A stretch of DNA of 64,000 nt from Begonia masoniana (lineage: Eukaryota > Streptophyta > Magnoliopsida > Cucurbitales > Begoniaceae): positions 21,725,228 to 21,789,227 of the forward strand of contig CM039502.1 of the NCBI GenBank assembly GCA_022432975.1. The letters run 5' to 3'. A program made the position numbers and the translations under genes. This document shows positions 1 to 9,973 of the stretch, one piece after another; position 1 is the stretch's first letter, and the number at the start of each line of letters is the position of its first letter. The notes beneath the pieces were generated by a model. The model was not told where the DNA came from. It searched no databases and worked only from the letters and a program-made list of their open reading frames with translations.

Positions 1-308
1 TGTTCAGCCTTCCCAAGGTTGTGACTTCTTACCTGCTTTTCTCCATCGCACAAGATCAATTTTTTTTTTTTTTTAAATTAAATATCCGAATTGTCAACAT
101 TTGGTGTTTTGGTGATCTTTACATTAGACGATGGAAAATTATCATGCAGCATTGTTTGCTTCATCACACAGTAAATACTCAACAAAAAAAAATAGGTTTA
201 TATTTGATTTTACAACGTGTATACCAAATATACAGGCTAAACTTACTACTCTTTTTCTATGCCTACAACTAAAGTTCCATTTGTGAAGAAACACGACCAT
301 AGCAGGTC
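1..308. other. 3' flank of the Bet1-like SNARE gene
   Basis: This stretch lies downstream of the stop codon of the minus-strand SNARE gene and should contain its 3' UTR. It has a poly-T run near 60-74 and is otherwise AT-rich. No coding sequence or canonical AATAAA signal was recognised on the minus strand. Confidence 0.4.
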
Positions 309-1953
309 TCACTTTCTTGACACCTTTGACCAGAAGTAAACCAGAAAGAAAAGGCCTAGAGCAAACACCACTACGTGGACAACAGAGTTTGATCCATTCT
401 TGATAATGCTCTTGTTCAACTTTCGTACGTTGTTCTTCACCCCTGCTTGTGCTTTGATCATTGTCATTTGCTGATAACAAAATAAAAACAAAAATAAAAA
501 AGTGTTGGATAGATCTTATGCCTGACCTAAAAAAATTACGGTAGAATGAAAGGAATCTCATGTTTGAGGAACCAAATGGTCCAAATGAAATCCCAAATCA
601 GTACTAAAGAACAGGGAAAATTCTGAAAGTTGAAAATGCAAAGATAATACAAAAGAACGACCAAATTCTGTTCCTGCAGCTGCAATTGGAACTCATGAAC
701 GTGGCAATAAACCAGCTATCCTTGGTTCCTTCACAGATTATCTCAGTTGAGGGAACAAATTATAATGCCGATAATTATTACCATTGGTTTTTGAAGTAAG
801 GAGGAAAGAAATCTGATGAGAAAGAAAGGGAAAGAAAAAGTTAAGGAGGATACAAGAAATTGGGTTTTCTTGTAGAGTTTGATGTACATGTGAAATTTTA
901 CTTCTAATTGACAAGATCTTCTCTCTCAAAACCCTAAACATGAAACTGCTCTCACCTTTCTCTCTCACTTCATACATCAGAATATGTCATTCCTATAGAG
1001 AGATTGACCCTTTCACATCTTCTTAACCCTAAATGAATTTTTATTTTTCATTATTTTCTTTTTTCTTTCCCTCAAGGTTCCTAGATCCTGAATTGTTCAT
1101 GATTTTTGCACAGGCTTGTTAAGTGAAAAGATATCTTCCTAGTGTTTCATATCAAAAGGCAATGTGAATCTCAAACAGATCAAGCATGCTTGATATGTAG
1201 TTTCAAACAAGAAGATGAATTAAAGCAGCAATCCATATTCGATCTTCTAAAGCCACAAACCATAGAATGCGATAGAAAAAAACATGAATATTTCAGAATT
1301 CGAATGTCATACCAACTGATTGAGAAAATCATTCTGGAATTTTGCTTCTGTCCCAATCTCTTCTGCAACCTGAACCAGTATTAATAAGTTTACTAACATT
1401 GAAAAATCAACGAAAGAAAAAGTTCTACTATTCTAATATAGCACTCTAATCGCGAAGCCTTGCGATTAGAATCCACGACATTTTCTGGAGGAATATTTTT
1501 CTTTTTCAATTAAAGGTACCAAAAATATCGTGGACATATCACAAATGATTGAGCTGAGATACGCAATCAGGGTTGCAAGAAGAAAGGAAACAAAGTTAGG
1601 GACATACGTTTCTCAATCTTCTAACTTGGCTATAAAGCCCCGTGATCTCTTCATCCAAGTCCGCATGCATCGGATCAATTCGCAATTGTATTTCATCGGA
1701 TCCGGAAGTTGGTCTCGTCGTAAGACCGTCTCTGCTTACACCAAAAATTTCATAAGACAAATACCCAAGCACTTTTCGCGCCAATAATCACGAAAAAATG
1801 GAACGGAAAAAATAGATTCTAACGCAATTTTTCTTCGAGATTCCAAAATATGTAAAAGAAAACAGTAGGTTACCTGGACAGGTAAGGAGCAGAACGGCCG
1901 CCATGAGAAAAACTACCGCGACGATGCGAATCGGGCTCCATTGGAGAAGACAT
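309..1953 (-). CDS. Bet1-like SNARE protein (tail-anchored Qc-SNARE), four exons
   Basis: Intact host gene. Minus-strand exons are 1953-1874, 1731-1608, 1369-1313 and 470-309. All three introns (142, 238 and 842 nt) are GT-AG, and the joined CDS of 423 nt gives 140 aa with no stop. The product has a polar N-terminus, then a SNARE-type heptad region starting near residue 38 (SDEIQLRIDPMHADLDEEI) and running through KFQNDFLNQL and MTMIKAQAG. A hydrophobic anchor follows at about 117-134 (VVHVVVFALGLFFLVYF) and a short basic tail SKVSRK. Length and sequence match plant Bet1-like SNAREs of the Arabidopsis At4g14600 type, from memory. Such proteins act in ER-Golgi or intra-Golgi vesicle fusion on the cytosolic membrane face. 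The start is the first ATG after an upstream stop; a second ATG lies four codons in. It is the only complete cellular gene in the window. Confidence 0.9.
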
Positions 1954-3159
1954 TAAAAAAAACCTGGAATACCAATAAACTGGGAAAGATAAAATCGAGG
2001 AAATTTAGAAGCGGAAAGAAATATGGAAATATGATCGATGGCCTGAGACGAAGAACGTAGGGAACATCCCGTCGGGGAAGAGAAGTGAAAGGGGAAGGAT
2101 CGTGGAAAGAGTATGTTGATCACCGCCGTCGACGCGGGAAAGTTCAGCCTTAATCCAACGGTTTCCATAGTACGATTAGAGAGGATTATTTACTGATATA
2201 TTTTTTATTTTTTAAAATAATAATAAAAGAATATTTAAATGACAACCATCTCTGATTAAACAGCACTTAATAACAACCTCGAGTGATTAAATAAGGTAAT
2301 TAGTAGAATAATTAAGAGATTAAGCATTTCAAATTGTGAACGAAGTGGGCATTATGGGGTCACGTGCCAGGCTCGAATCTCAAACGCTCCATCTTTTAGA
2401 TAATTAAGATTAATTACTTTAATTCAAATTTTACTAATCAATCCCCACGCTAATCCACGAGGCAGTTGTTTTTTTTTTGTCTCACGTATCTTTATTTTTT
2501 ATTATATTTTCTAAATATAGTTATTAATTGTCAAATAATCATTAATACAATTAATTATTTATAATTTATTATATAAATCATTATTTATTACTTAAACTAA
2601 ATATTTAGACAATAAAATAAGAAAGTAAATATAATATTATTCACTTATTTTTCTCATAATTAAATTAAGGTTTAAGTTCCAGAAAAACTCTTAATCTATA
2701 AGAATAGCGACGAGTTGGCCTTTACATTAATTTTGTTAACAAACTAATGTTTACACTATTTTTCATCAACAAACTTGCCTTTTTTGTTTATTTTTTCGTT
2801 GAAATTGAGAGCATGTGTTTGCCAAGTTGCTTGCTAGCTCATAAAAGTTGTCTGCTCCAATGCAGTTTTCAAACCAAAATTCATTTTCGAACGTCCGTTT
2901 TAAACTCCGAAATTCAGCTCTGGACTCCCGCCCTCAATTTCAACAAAAAAATTAAAGGGCAAGGCAATTTCATAGAGGAAAAATAATTTAAAAATTAATT
3001 TGTTAATAAAATTAGTTTAAACATGTGAGGATCCGCCCTGTGAAATTAGTGGGGTGTCAAATCTCACATCGCTCGAGAGTGAAAATTGGTGAAGGCTTAT
3101 AAGTCGAGTTCCCCTACTTACCTAGTACAATGCGTTTTGGACATAGCCCAAGAATAAAG
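1954..3159. other. 5' UTR/promoter of the SNARE gene and AT-rich intergenic DNA
   Basis: The first 200 bases upstream of the ATG are GC-richer and should hold the 5' UTR and core promoter of the minus-strand gene. From about 2190 to 3010 the sequence is AT-rich without a recognisable gene. At 3057-3105 a segment with CTCACATCG followed by GGCTTATAAGT resembles the promoter part of plant LTR-type repeats; it is a fragment and no family could be assigned. Confidence 0.4.
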
Positions 3160-4663
3160 TTGTGCGAGTTTCGACCAAAAAAAACAATATTGTATTAGGA
3201 TCGAGACTTTGTTTGACTCCACACTCAATCGATGAAATCCTTCTCGGCCAAGCTTCACTTTGCGACTACGGGAAACTCGTCTTGATCAAGCGACCTCCCT
3301 TTAGTGGCGTAAGTCTCTCCCTCTCGCTCTGTCTTCATCTCTCTCGCTCGCTCTGTCTCTGTTTCTGTCTCTCATACGCTCTCTCGACAGAACGCAACGC
3401 CGGCGAAGGAAGAAGGAAGCGTTGGTTCAGAATTTTAATTATGAACCGAACCGGACCATCCAACAAATTGACTTGGGCCAGCAGTTCAGGAATAGACCAC
3501 CAGTGAACCGAACCGGCCCAATTGACATGAACTGGCCAAAACCCAAACTGAATATTTTTGGATCGTTAAGAATGCCCAAATCGATCCAAAAATCCAACGC
3601 TAAAATTTTATTGGTAAGTAACTTCTACCCTTATTATTTTCAAAATGATTATTTTGGGGATGAATGAAGAATTTTAAAACTATCTAATTTTTAGGTAAAG
3701 AATGTTTATCCAGCGCTCGGGAAAATACTTAAAACCCTATTTCCTCTCTCTCTCGGAATCCAGGTAAGTAAAACACTAGGTTTTCAATGTTTTGGCCGTA
3801 GGCCCTACATCACAAAATATTTATTAATTATTTTCTTTAAAGTATTTTATTATTCAATTATGTTATTACGTGGACACGTATGTATAGGCATTGACTTAGG
3901 AATATAGAAAGATAAAAACGATAGGTCATAATGTATGCGAGTATGAAATGCATAAAAATGAATGGAATTGACGAGATGACTAATGAGAGCCTGAACGCAT
4001 GGTTATAAATTGAGATGACTGATGAAACTTTATGAAGATAAGAAACCGCTAGTTTTCTGAAAGCCTGAACGCATGGTAAGGATCGGAAAATGATTCATCA
4101 AGTATGTAACTTCTAAAGCATGAAATTTGATAATGTATGCAATTAAAATCGCATGCATATGTTTTCACTTACTGAGTTTATCTCACGCATTAGTTTTGTG
4201 ATGTAGGTGAATTTTTATCTGAGGATGAACTTGTGCTTATCGAAAATTTTCTAGAGGTGGGACGAGCATATAGAGGAAGACGTCGTCGTTGGTTCTGAAT
4301 AATAAATTAAAGTTAAGATTTTTATCGTTTAAAATGATATTTCATATTTAGTTGCATTTAATTTCAGTTTGAATAATTTATTTCATCAGCTGTTGAATTT
4401 TTAGACTAACTACGTTATTGTTTTAAAATTAATAAATGATGGTTTTATTTAATGTTTGTTTAGTATTTAATTTTCTAAATATCTATTAATACTAATTTCA
4501 AATATTTCGCCTAATAAATAATTTTTACTATTTTCAAGGATTTCGAATTAAGAAAATAATGGTTTTATAACGATTCAATTTAACATAATTTTCAAATCAG
4601 TTTGGCAAAAATTTTAGGGTTTCAAATTAGGAAAAAACGAAAATAAATTTTGACGTTGTTACA
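3160..4663 (+). mobile_element. LTR fragment or solo LTR related to the LTR of element B
   Basis: The segment parallels the element B LTR at 33669-35579 in order: a CT-rich leader (3307-3385), a block rich in AACCGAACCGG words, CGGAATCCAG/GTAAGT, GGCCGTAGGCCCTACATCAC, later GTGATGTAGGTGAATTT, and the terminus GTTGTTACA at 4663. The 5' end is not clear and no target-site duplication was found. Module positions: donor GT at 3764, acceptor AG ending at 4206 (443 nt apart). CCTACATCACAAAA near 3803 is perfectly complementary to TTTTGTGATGTAGG near 4207. The right end abuts MULE sequence. Confidence 0.65.
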
Positions 4664-5012
4664 TCCATTCTGTAACAGTTGCACACACACGTATTCATGT
4701 CGATAACATATTGTTTGTTGTCGTTGCTGATATCAAATCGTGTAGCTCCCGCAATCATAACACTCCAATTTCGAGCTGCACGTTATAGGTTTACAAGCTT
4801 TTTTCTTATCTGAGGACACACGACGTCTGTTGTTGAGGCCAATTTCTCATATTTTTTGACAATTCTAGTGATTAAGCACTTTCGAATCATCTCGAACATG
4901 GTCAGAATCGGTTTGTCCTTGTCAGGTAATAGAACTGCATTAAATGACTCACATAAATTGTTTAATTTCAATTCATATTTGGGAATCGAAGAAAATGCAT
5001 AACTAGCTCAAT
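4664..5012 (-). pseudogene. MULE (MuDR-type) transposase C-terminal fragment
   Basis: Read on the minus strand, the translation contains NNLCESFNAVLLPDKDKPIL, then TMFEMIRKCLITR, then, after one in-frame TAA (4783-4785), ARNWSVMIAGATRFDISN and NTCVCNC. These are the C-terminal transposase words and the start of the SWIM zinc finger (CxC) of Mutator-like elements. Only about 115 codons survive. The left end is cut by the LTR ending at 4663 and the right end by the element A LTR. The N-terminal half and terminal inverted repeats are absent, so this is a dead remnant. Family assignment rests on recalled motifs. Confidence 0.75.
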
Positions 5013-5022
5013 ATCTAGGGTT

Positions 5023-5796
5023 TGTTCGAAGGTGTGGAACCTCCTTTTTATGACAACGCATAGGTGGTCGACGGACGGTGCTCGTGGCGACGGGATGTGT
5101 TTTGACAAGGCTTACCGACCGTGGGTGTGCTCCGAGCGATGTTTTGGTATATGTAGGTAAATGTGATAGATGTAGGATTAGTGGATTATGATTATGGATG
5201 AATTGTATAGTTGTTAGCTTGGAGATTATGTTGATTTGGATGATTTTATAGATGGGTTTGCTTTTGTTAGTTTTTATGAGTTTCCGTTGCGTATGTTGAT
5301 GTTGATGTTATGATTTAGTTATTGAGTCGGATTTGAGGAATTAGGGGTGAGAAATTGTGGATTAATGTGTGGTTTATTAGGTGGAGATAGATGGATGAAT
5401 TGAGATATTTATATTGATGAATTTTTAGGTGAAAAGGTGGAGGAAATGGCAAAAGAGGAAGAAAAGGGTGAAAGGAGGGCACTGGGCACACAGCTGGGTG
5501 TGCAGCGCGCGCGCAGAGCGTGTTGGATAGGCGAGCAGGGCGCGCGACAAGCGCACAGGGCACGCACTGGGCGCGTGCGCCGAAGGCTGGGCACACCCCA
5601 TGCCTTAGCCCTTTATGTCTTTATGGGTCCCAAGTGTACTATGATATTTTTCGACTTTAGACGAGTCGTTTTAAATACGTTTTAAATTAGATCCTAAATG
5701 TCGATAGAGGTAGATCAAATGTCTAAGTCCGTTTTTTTTAAAGTGTTAAGTAAAAATGAAAAATTTTATGCGATCGAACGAGGGTTTCAGTAAATT
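5023..5796 (+). mobile_element. Truncated 5' LTR of gypsy element A
   Basis: From GGTGTGGAACCTCC onward the sequence runs parallel to the 3' LTR segment 12866-14095, including GACGGTGCTC, GGGATGTGTTTTGACAAGG and the end ATCGAACGAGGGTTTCAGTAA. Only the last third of the LTR (exon 3 side and U5) remains. The GC-rich block is short here (about 5500-5600) but extended in the 3' LTR (13320-13890). The scaffold gap cuts the end. Confidence 0.7.
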
Positions 5797-5896
5797 NNNN
5801 NNNNNNNNNNNNNNNNNNNNNNNNNNNNNNNNNNNNNNNNNNNNNNNNNNNNNNNNNNNNNNNNNNNNNNNNNNNNNNNNNNNNNNNNNNNNNNNN
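5797..5896. other. Assembly gap, 100 N
   Basis: Exactly 100 N, the usual placeholder for a scaffold gap of unknown size. Linkage between the element A 5' LTR and the following contig is therefore inferred only. Confidence 0.98.
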
Positions 5897-6312
5897 CGAT
5901 GTTGAGTGGCAATTTTGTAATAAAGACTGAAGGATTAGGTATAAATAGAAATGTATAACCTTAAATCTCATTTTTAAACCTCACTGCAGCCGACATTTCC
6001 TCCGTCTACTCCCTTCTTCTCTGAAGCCTTTTTCTCCCCAGCACGGTTTTTCAGCCTCCACTTCCGATAACCCGCATCCGAGGTAAATTTTGACAATGTA
6101 GATGCCGGGTAGTCATTTTAGCACTCCTTGTTCATTGAAACCTTGTACGTTCGGGCTCTTTCAATGGCTGAGTCAGTTGTGGTCATCGTTCTTTATCTTC
6201 ATTTGGTATGTCACCCTCATAAATCGATTCTGGACCTTTTTATAACCGAACTCCCGTTTAATCGATAGCTAATCTAGCTAGTTCGGTTTTAGACCCAGTG
6301 GAAAGACCTGAC
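5897..6312 (+). mobile_element. LTR fragment of the solo-LTR I family
   Basis: The sequence parallels 28890-29250 of solo LTR I: GGCAATTTTGTAAT, CACTGCAGCCGACATTTCCTC, a donor-like CCGAG/GTAAATTTTGACAATG and the following T-rich intron-like stretch. It ends in an undefined junction between about 6240 and 6315, where reverse-transcriptase coding sequence of element A begins. Confidence 0.6.
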
Positions 6313-6315
6313 GGA

Positions 6316-9050
6316 CAAGGGTTTTATATGCCCCAGTGTGTCTCCTTGGGCCGCACCAGTTTTGTTTGTGAAGAAGAAGGATGGCTCTTTAAGGATGTGC
6401 GTGGATTACCAGGAATTGAATAAGCTGACTATAAAGAATAAGAATCCACTGCCGAGGATTGATGATCTATTTGACCAGTTACAAGGAGCCACTGTATTCT
6501 CGAAGATCGATCTACGTTATGGGTATTACCAACTGAAGGTCAATGCTAGAGATATACCAAAGACTGCTTTTAGAACATGATACGGGCATTATGAGTTTAT
6601 GGTGATGTCATTCGGATTGACGAATGCCCCGACAGCTTTTATGGACCTGATGAACAGAGTGTTCCGGGAGTTTTTGGATAAGTTTGTGATAATGTTCATA
6701 GACGACATCTTGATATATTCTCGAAATGACAAAGAGCACGCGGAGCACTTGAAAGCAGTTTTGACTACTCTAAAGCGGCACCAATTGTACGCTAAATTTT
6801 TCAAGTGCGAGTTTTGGCTGAATCATGTGAATTTCTTAAGCCACATTATTTTGAAGGAAGGAGTTTTGGTGGATCTGGATAAGATTCAAGCCGTGAAGGA
6901 GTGGCCTCAGCTGAAGAATGCAAGCAAAGTACAAAGTTTTGTAGGCCTGGCTGGATATTATCAGAAGTTTATCGAAAGATTTTCTATAATAGCCAAGCCT
7001 TTGACGAGTTTAATGAAGAAAGAAGTGAAGTATGAATGGTCTAAAGCATGTGAAGTGAGTTTTCAGACTTTGAAGCAGAAGTTGACCACAACACCATTGT
7101 TGATTTTACCCGTGGAGAATGGTGTATTCAGTATTTATTGTGACGCGTCCAAAGTGGGATTGTGATGCGTATTGATGTAGGATGGGAAGGTTAATGCCTA
7201 CGCCTCTAGGCAATTGAAAAGTTATGAACATAATTACCCGATGCACGATTTGGAGTTGGCAGTAGTGGTATTTGCGTTGAAGATATGGAGACAGTATCTC
7301 TATGGACAGAAGTGTGAAGTGTTTTCAGACCACAAGAGTTTGAAGTACCTCTTTATGCAAAAAGATTTGAATATGAGGCAAAGGAGATGGTTGGAGTTTG
7401 TGAAAGACTACGATTTTGTGATAAAGTATCATCCGGGAAAAGCTAACATGGTGGCAGACGCTTTGAATAGGATGCCTAAGAGTGAGCAGTCCACCGTTTT
7501 TAGCATGTCAGCTTCATTGAGAAAGGAGATCCAGAAGTTTGAGTTGGAGGTAGTCACGGAGCTTTCAACCTTACTTTCAGGCTTAACAACCCGGCCAATG
7601 CTTTTGGACAGGATTAAGGAGTCCCAACAGAAGGACTCAAAAGAGAAAGAGGATATTTTGGCCAAGTTAACTGATGCGTCTTCTGAATTCAGTTACTCGA
7701 AGGATGGTATTTTAAAATTTAGGGACCAATGGTATGTTTCGAGAGATGAGGAGTTGAGGAAATTGATTTTGGATGAAGCACATTCATCGTCGTTCTCAGT
7801 GTATCCAGGCAACACCAAGATGTAACGAGATCTGAAAGTGCATTACCGGTGGCCAAACATGAAACGGGAAGTAGCCAGTTATGTACAGTCTTGCCTTGTT
7901 AGCCAACAGGTGAAGGCAGAACACCAAAGGCCAGGTGGAATGTTTCAGCCACTACCGATTCCCGAGTGGTGAGATCATATTTCAATAGATTTTGTGGTTG
8001 GGTTACCGAGGACGACAAAGGGACATGATAGTAAATGGGTCGTTGTAGATAGATTGACGAAGATGGCCCATTTCTTACCGGTAAAAATGACCTACACGAT
8101 GGATCAGTTTGCTGAGTTGTACGTTCAGGCGATTATCAAATTGCATGGGATTCCAGTTTCAATTGTTTCGGACTGAGATCCTAGGTTTACATCAAGGTTT
8201 TGGAGAAGTTTACAAGACGCTATGGGTACGAACTTAACGTTTAGCACCGCATTTCATCCATAGACCGATAGAAAATCTGAAAGGATGATTCAGATACTTG
8301 AGGATATGTTGAGGGCATGCGTGCTAGAGTTTCAAGTATCATGGAGCCGGTATTTGCTGTTAGTGGAATTTGCATATAACAACAGCTACCAGTCTATGAT
8401 AAGCATGACACCTTATGAGGCGTTGTATGGTAGGAAGTGCAGATCGCCACTGTATTAGGATGAAGTGGGTGAAGCTAAATTGATTAGTCTAGAGATTTTG
8501 CAACAGCTATTTGAGAAGGTCGCTGTAATCAGGCAAACAATAAAAACTGCATAGAGCTGACAAAAGAGTTATGCAGATCGAAAGAGGAGAGATCTGGTAT
8601 TTGTAGTGGGAGATGAGGTATTTATTAAGATTTCGCCATTTAAGGGCGTGGTTCGGTTTGGTAAGAGAGGAAAGTTAAATCCACGGTTCGTCGTACCGTT
8701 TCCTATAACCGAGAGGATAGGGGCCATAGCATATAAGCTTCAGTTGCCGTCAGCTATGGAGGGGGTACATAATGTTTTCCACGTGTCTATGTTGAGGAAG
8801 TGCGTACGGGATCCAACACACGTGATAAAGCTGGTTAATCTAGAGGTACAGCCGACTTTGAAGTATGAGGAGAAATCGGTGCAGATTCTGGAGTCTGCGG
8901 TAAAAGTCCTACGTAACAAGTCAATCCCACTGGTGAAAGTGGTTTGGAGAAACCATAACGTAGAGGAAGCAACGTGGGAGTGACAACAGAACATGATGGA
9001 CAAATATCCAGAGTTGTTCAGGTATGCAATTTTGAGGACAAAATTTCAAT
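6316..9050 (+). pseudogene. Ty3/gypsy chromovirus pol of element A (RT, RNase H, integrase, chromodomain), degenerate
   Basis: Pol reading begins inside the reverse transcriptase ([20 protein letters not shown] at 6338); gag, protease and the RT N-terminus are missing. Domains in order: RT with FIDDILIY at about 6695, RNase H (IYCDAS near 7132, DHKSLKYL near 7330), the zinc-binding integrase N-terminus (LILDEAH near 7765), the integrase core (ISIDFVVGLP near 7980, IVSD near 8164), the integrase C-terminal region (VGDEVFIKI) and a chromodomain-like tail (VWRNHNVEEATWE, ending near 8980). At least nine in-frame stops interrupt it, including TGA at 6578, TGA/TAG near 7163-7180, TAA at 7823, and more at about 8174, 8260, 8456, 8551 and 8981. 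Most fit C-to-T or G-to-A changes of CGA, CAG or TGG codons. The chromodomain places it among chromoviruses; the Tekay/Del clade is likely but not proven. Confidence 0.9.
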
Positions 9051-9051
9051 T

Positions 9052-9064
9052 AAGGAGGGTAGGA
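9052..9064 (+). other. Polypurine tract of element A
   Basis: The purine-rich AAGGAGGGTAGGA directly precedes the LTR start TGTAATGCCCGG at 9065 and follows the end of pol, as expected for the plus-strand primer site. Confidence 0.75.
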
Positions 9065-9973
9065 TGTAATGCCCGGATTTCAGGTTTATGGGTTTCGAGT
9101 TTTAGACTTCCGGTTTTTTATTTATTGGTGTTTTATTTGTAAAAATAGTAAATTAAGCTCATTTTACAAACGAGAAGTTTTGTTAGAACCCTAGAAATAA
9201 ATTGGAATATTTGGATAAATAAGAAAATTTCGGAGAAACCAAATCGATAGACGAAATAACGAATTAAGGAAAGAATTGAGGAAAGGGCAAAATGGTAATT
9301 AGCAATGTTAAAATTTTAAATAAAAGAAATACTCCCTCCCTTCCATGATTTTCATTCTGCCTATTTTTCCCCTCCAGAGCACTTTGGCAATTTCTTTCCC
9401 TTCTCCCACGCGATTCTTCACTCGGCGATCAACGATTCCTCTTCGACGTCCATTTTTCCTTCCATTTTTCTTCCCCAATCGACACTCTAGGTAAGCTCCA
9501 AGCACTTGGCACGTTTAGTTTTCCGTTTTAGGGTTGTATTTTTGTTAGGGTTTTGATTAAGTTTTGAGAAATTTTACGGTTGTGTTAGAAATCGATAGTT
9601 TTACGATATTAATGTCCATTGATGATGTATTTATGATTATTGTAGTTGTTAGAGTAATTTAATGGTGATTGGTTGATAGTTAGGGTTAAATTTGGGTGGT
9701 TGGAGGTTGTAAAAAGCCATTAATGGAGGTTGGATAATTTGTGACCGCGAAGTGCTTGATAAAATACCCGAATGACATAAATTAGAGTTTTAAGAAGTTT
9801 TCCTTAGCTAGGAGTTTCAATTTTTTGTAGAGACGGTTTATGTAGGATCAATCCTAATGGTGAATTGTGACATGTCTTAGGTAACCCAAGCTTAAAGGAC
9901 GGTGCTCGGCATTGCTAAGGACGCCAGGTAAGTGAGTGTTAGGTTTTCAGCCCTTAAGGCCCTACGTCGTATT

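Noticed and set aside
142..561. 139-codon minus-strand ORF overlapping the last SNARE exon
   Set aside because: It is the other frame of the true exon 470-309 and has no domain. The spliced SNARE model explains the region.
3420..3667. Host ORF rich in Asn/Arg/Thr
   Set aside because: It lies in the AACCGAACCGG-rich leader of an LTR that recurs at 34260-34440. Not conserved as a protein.
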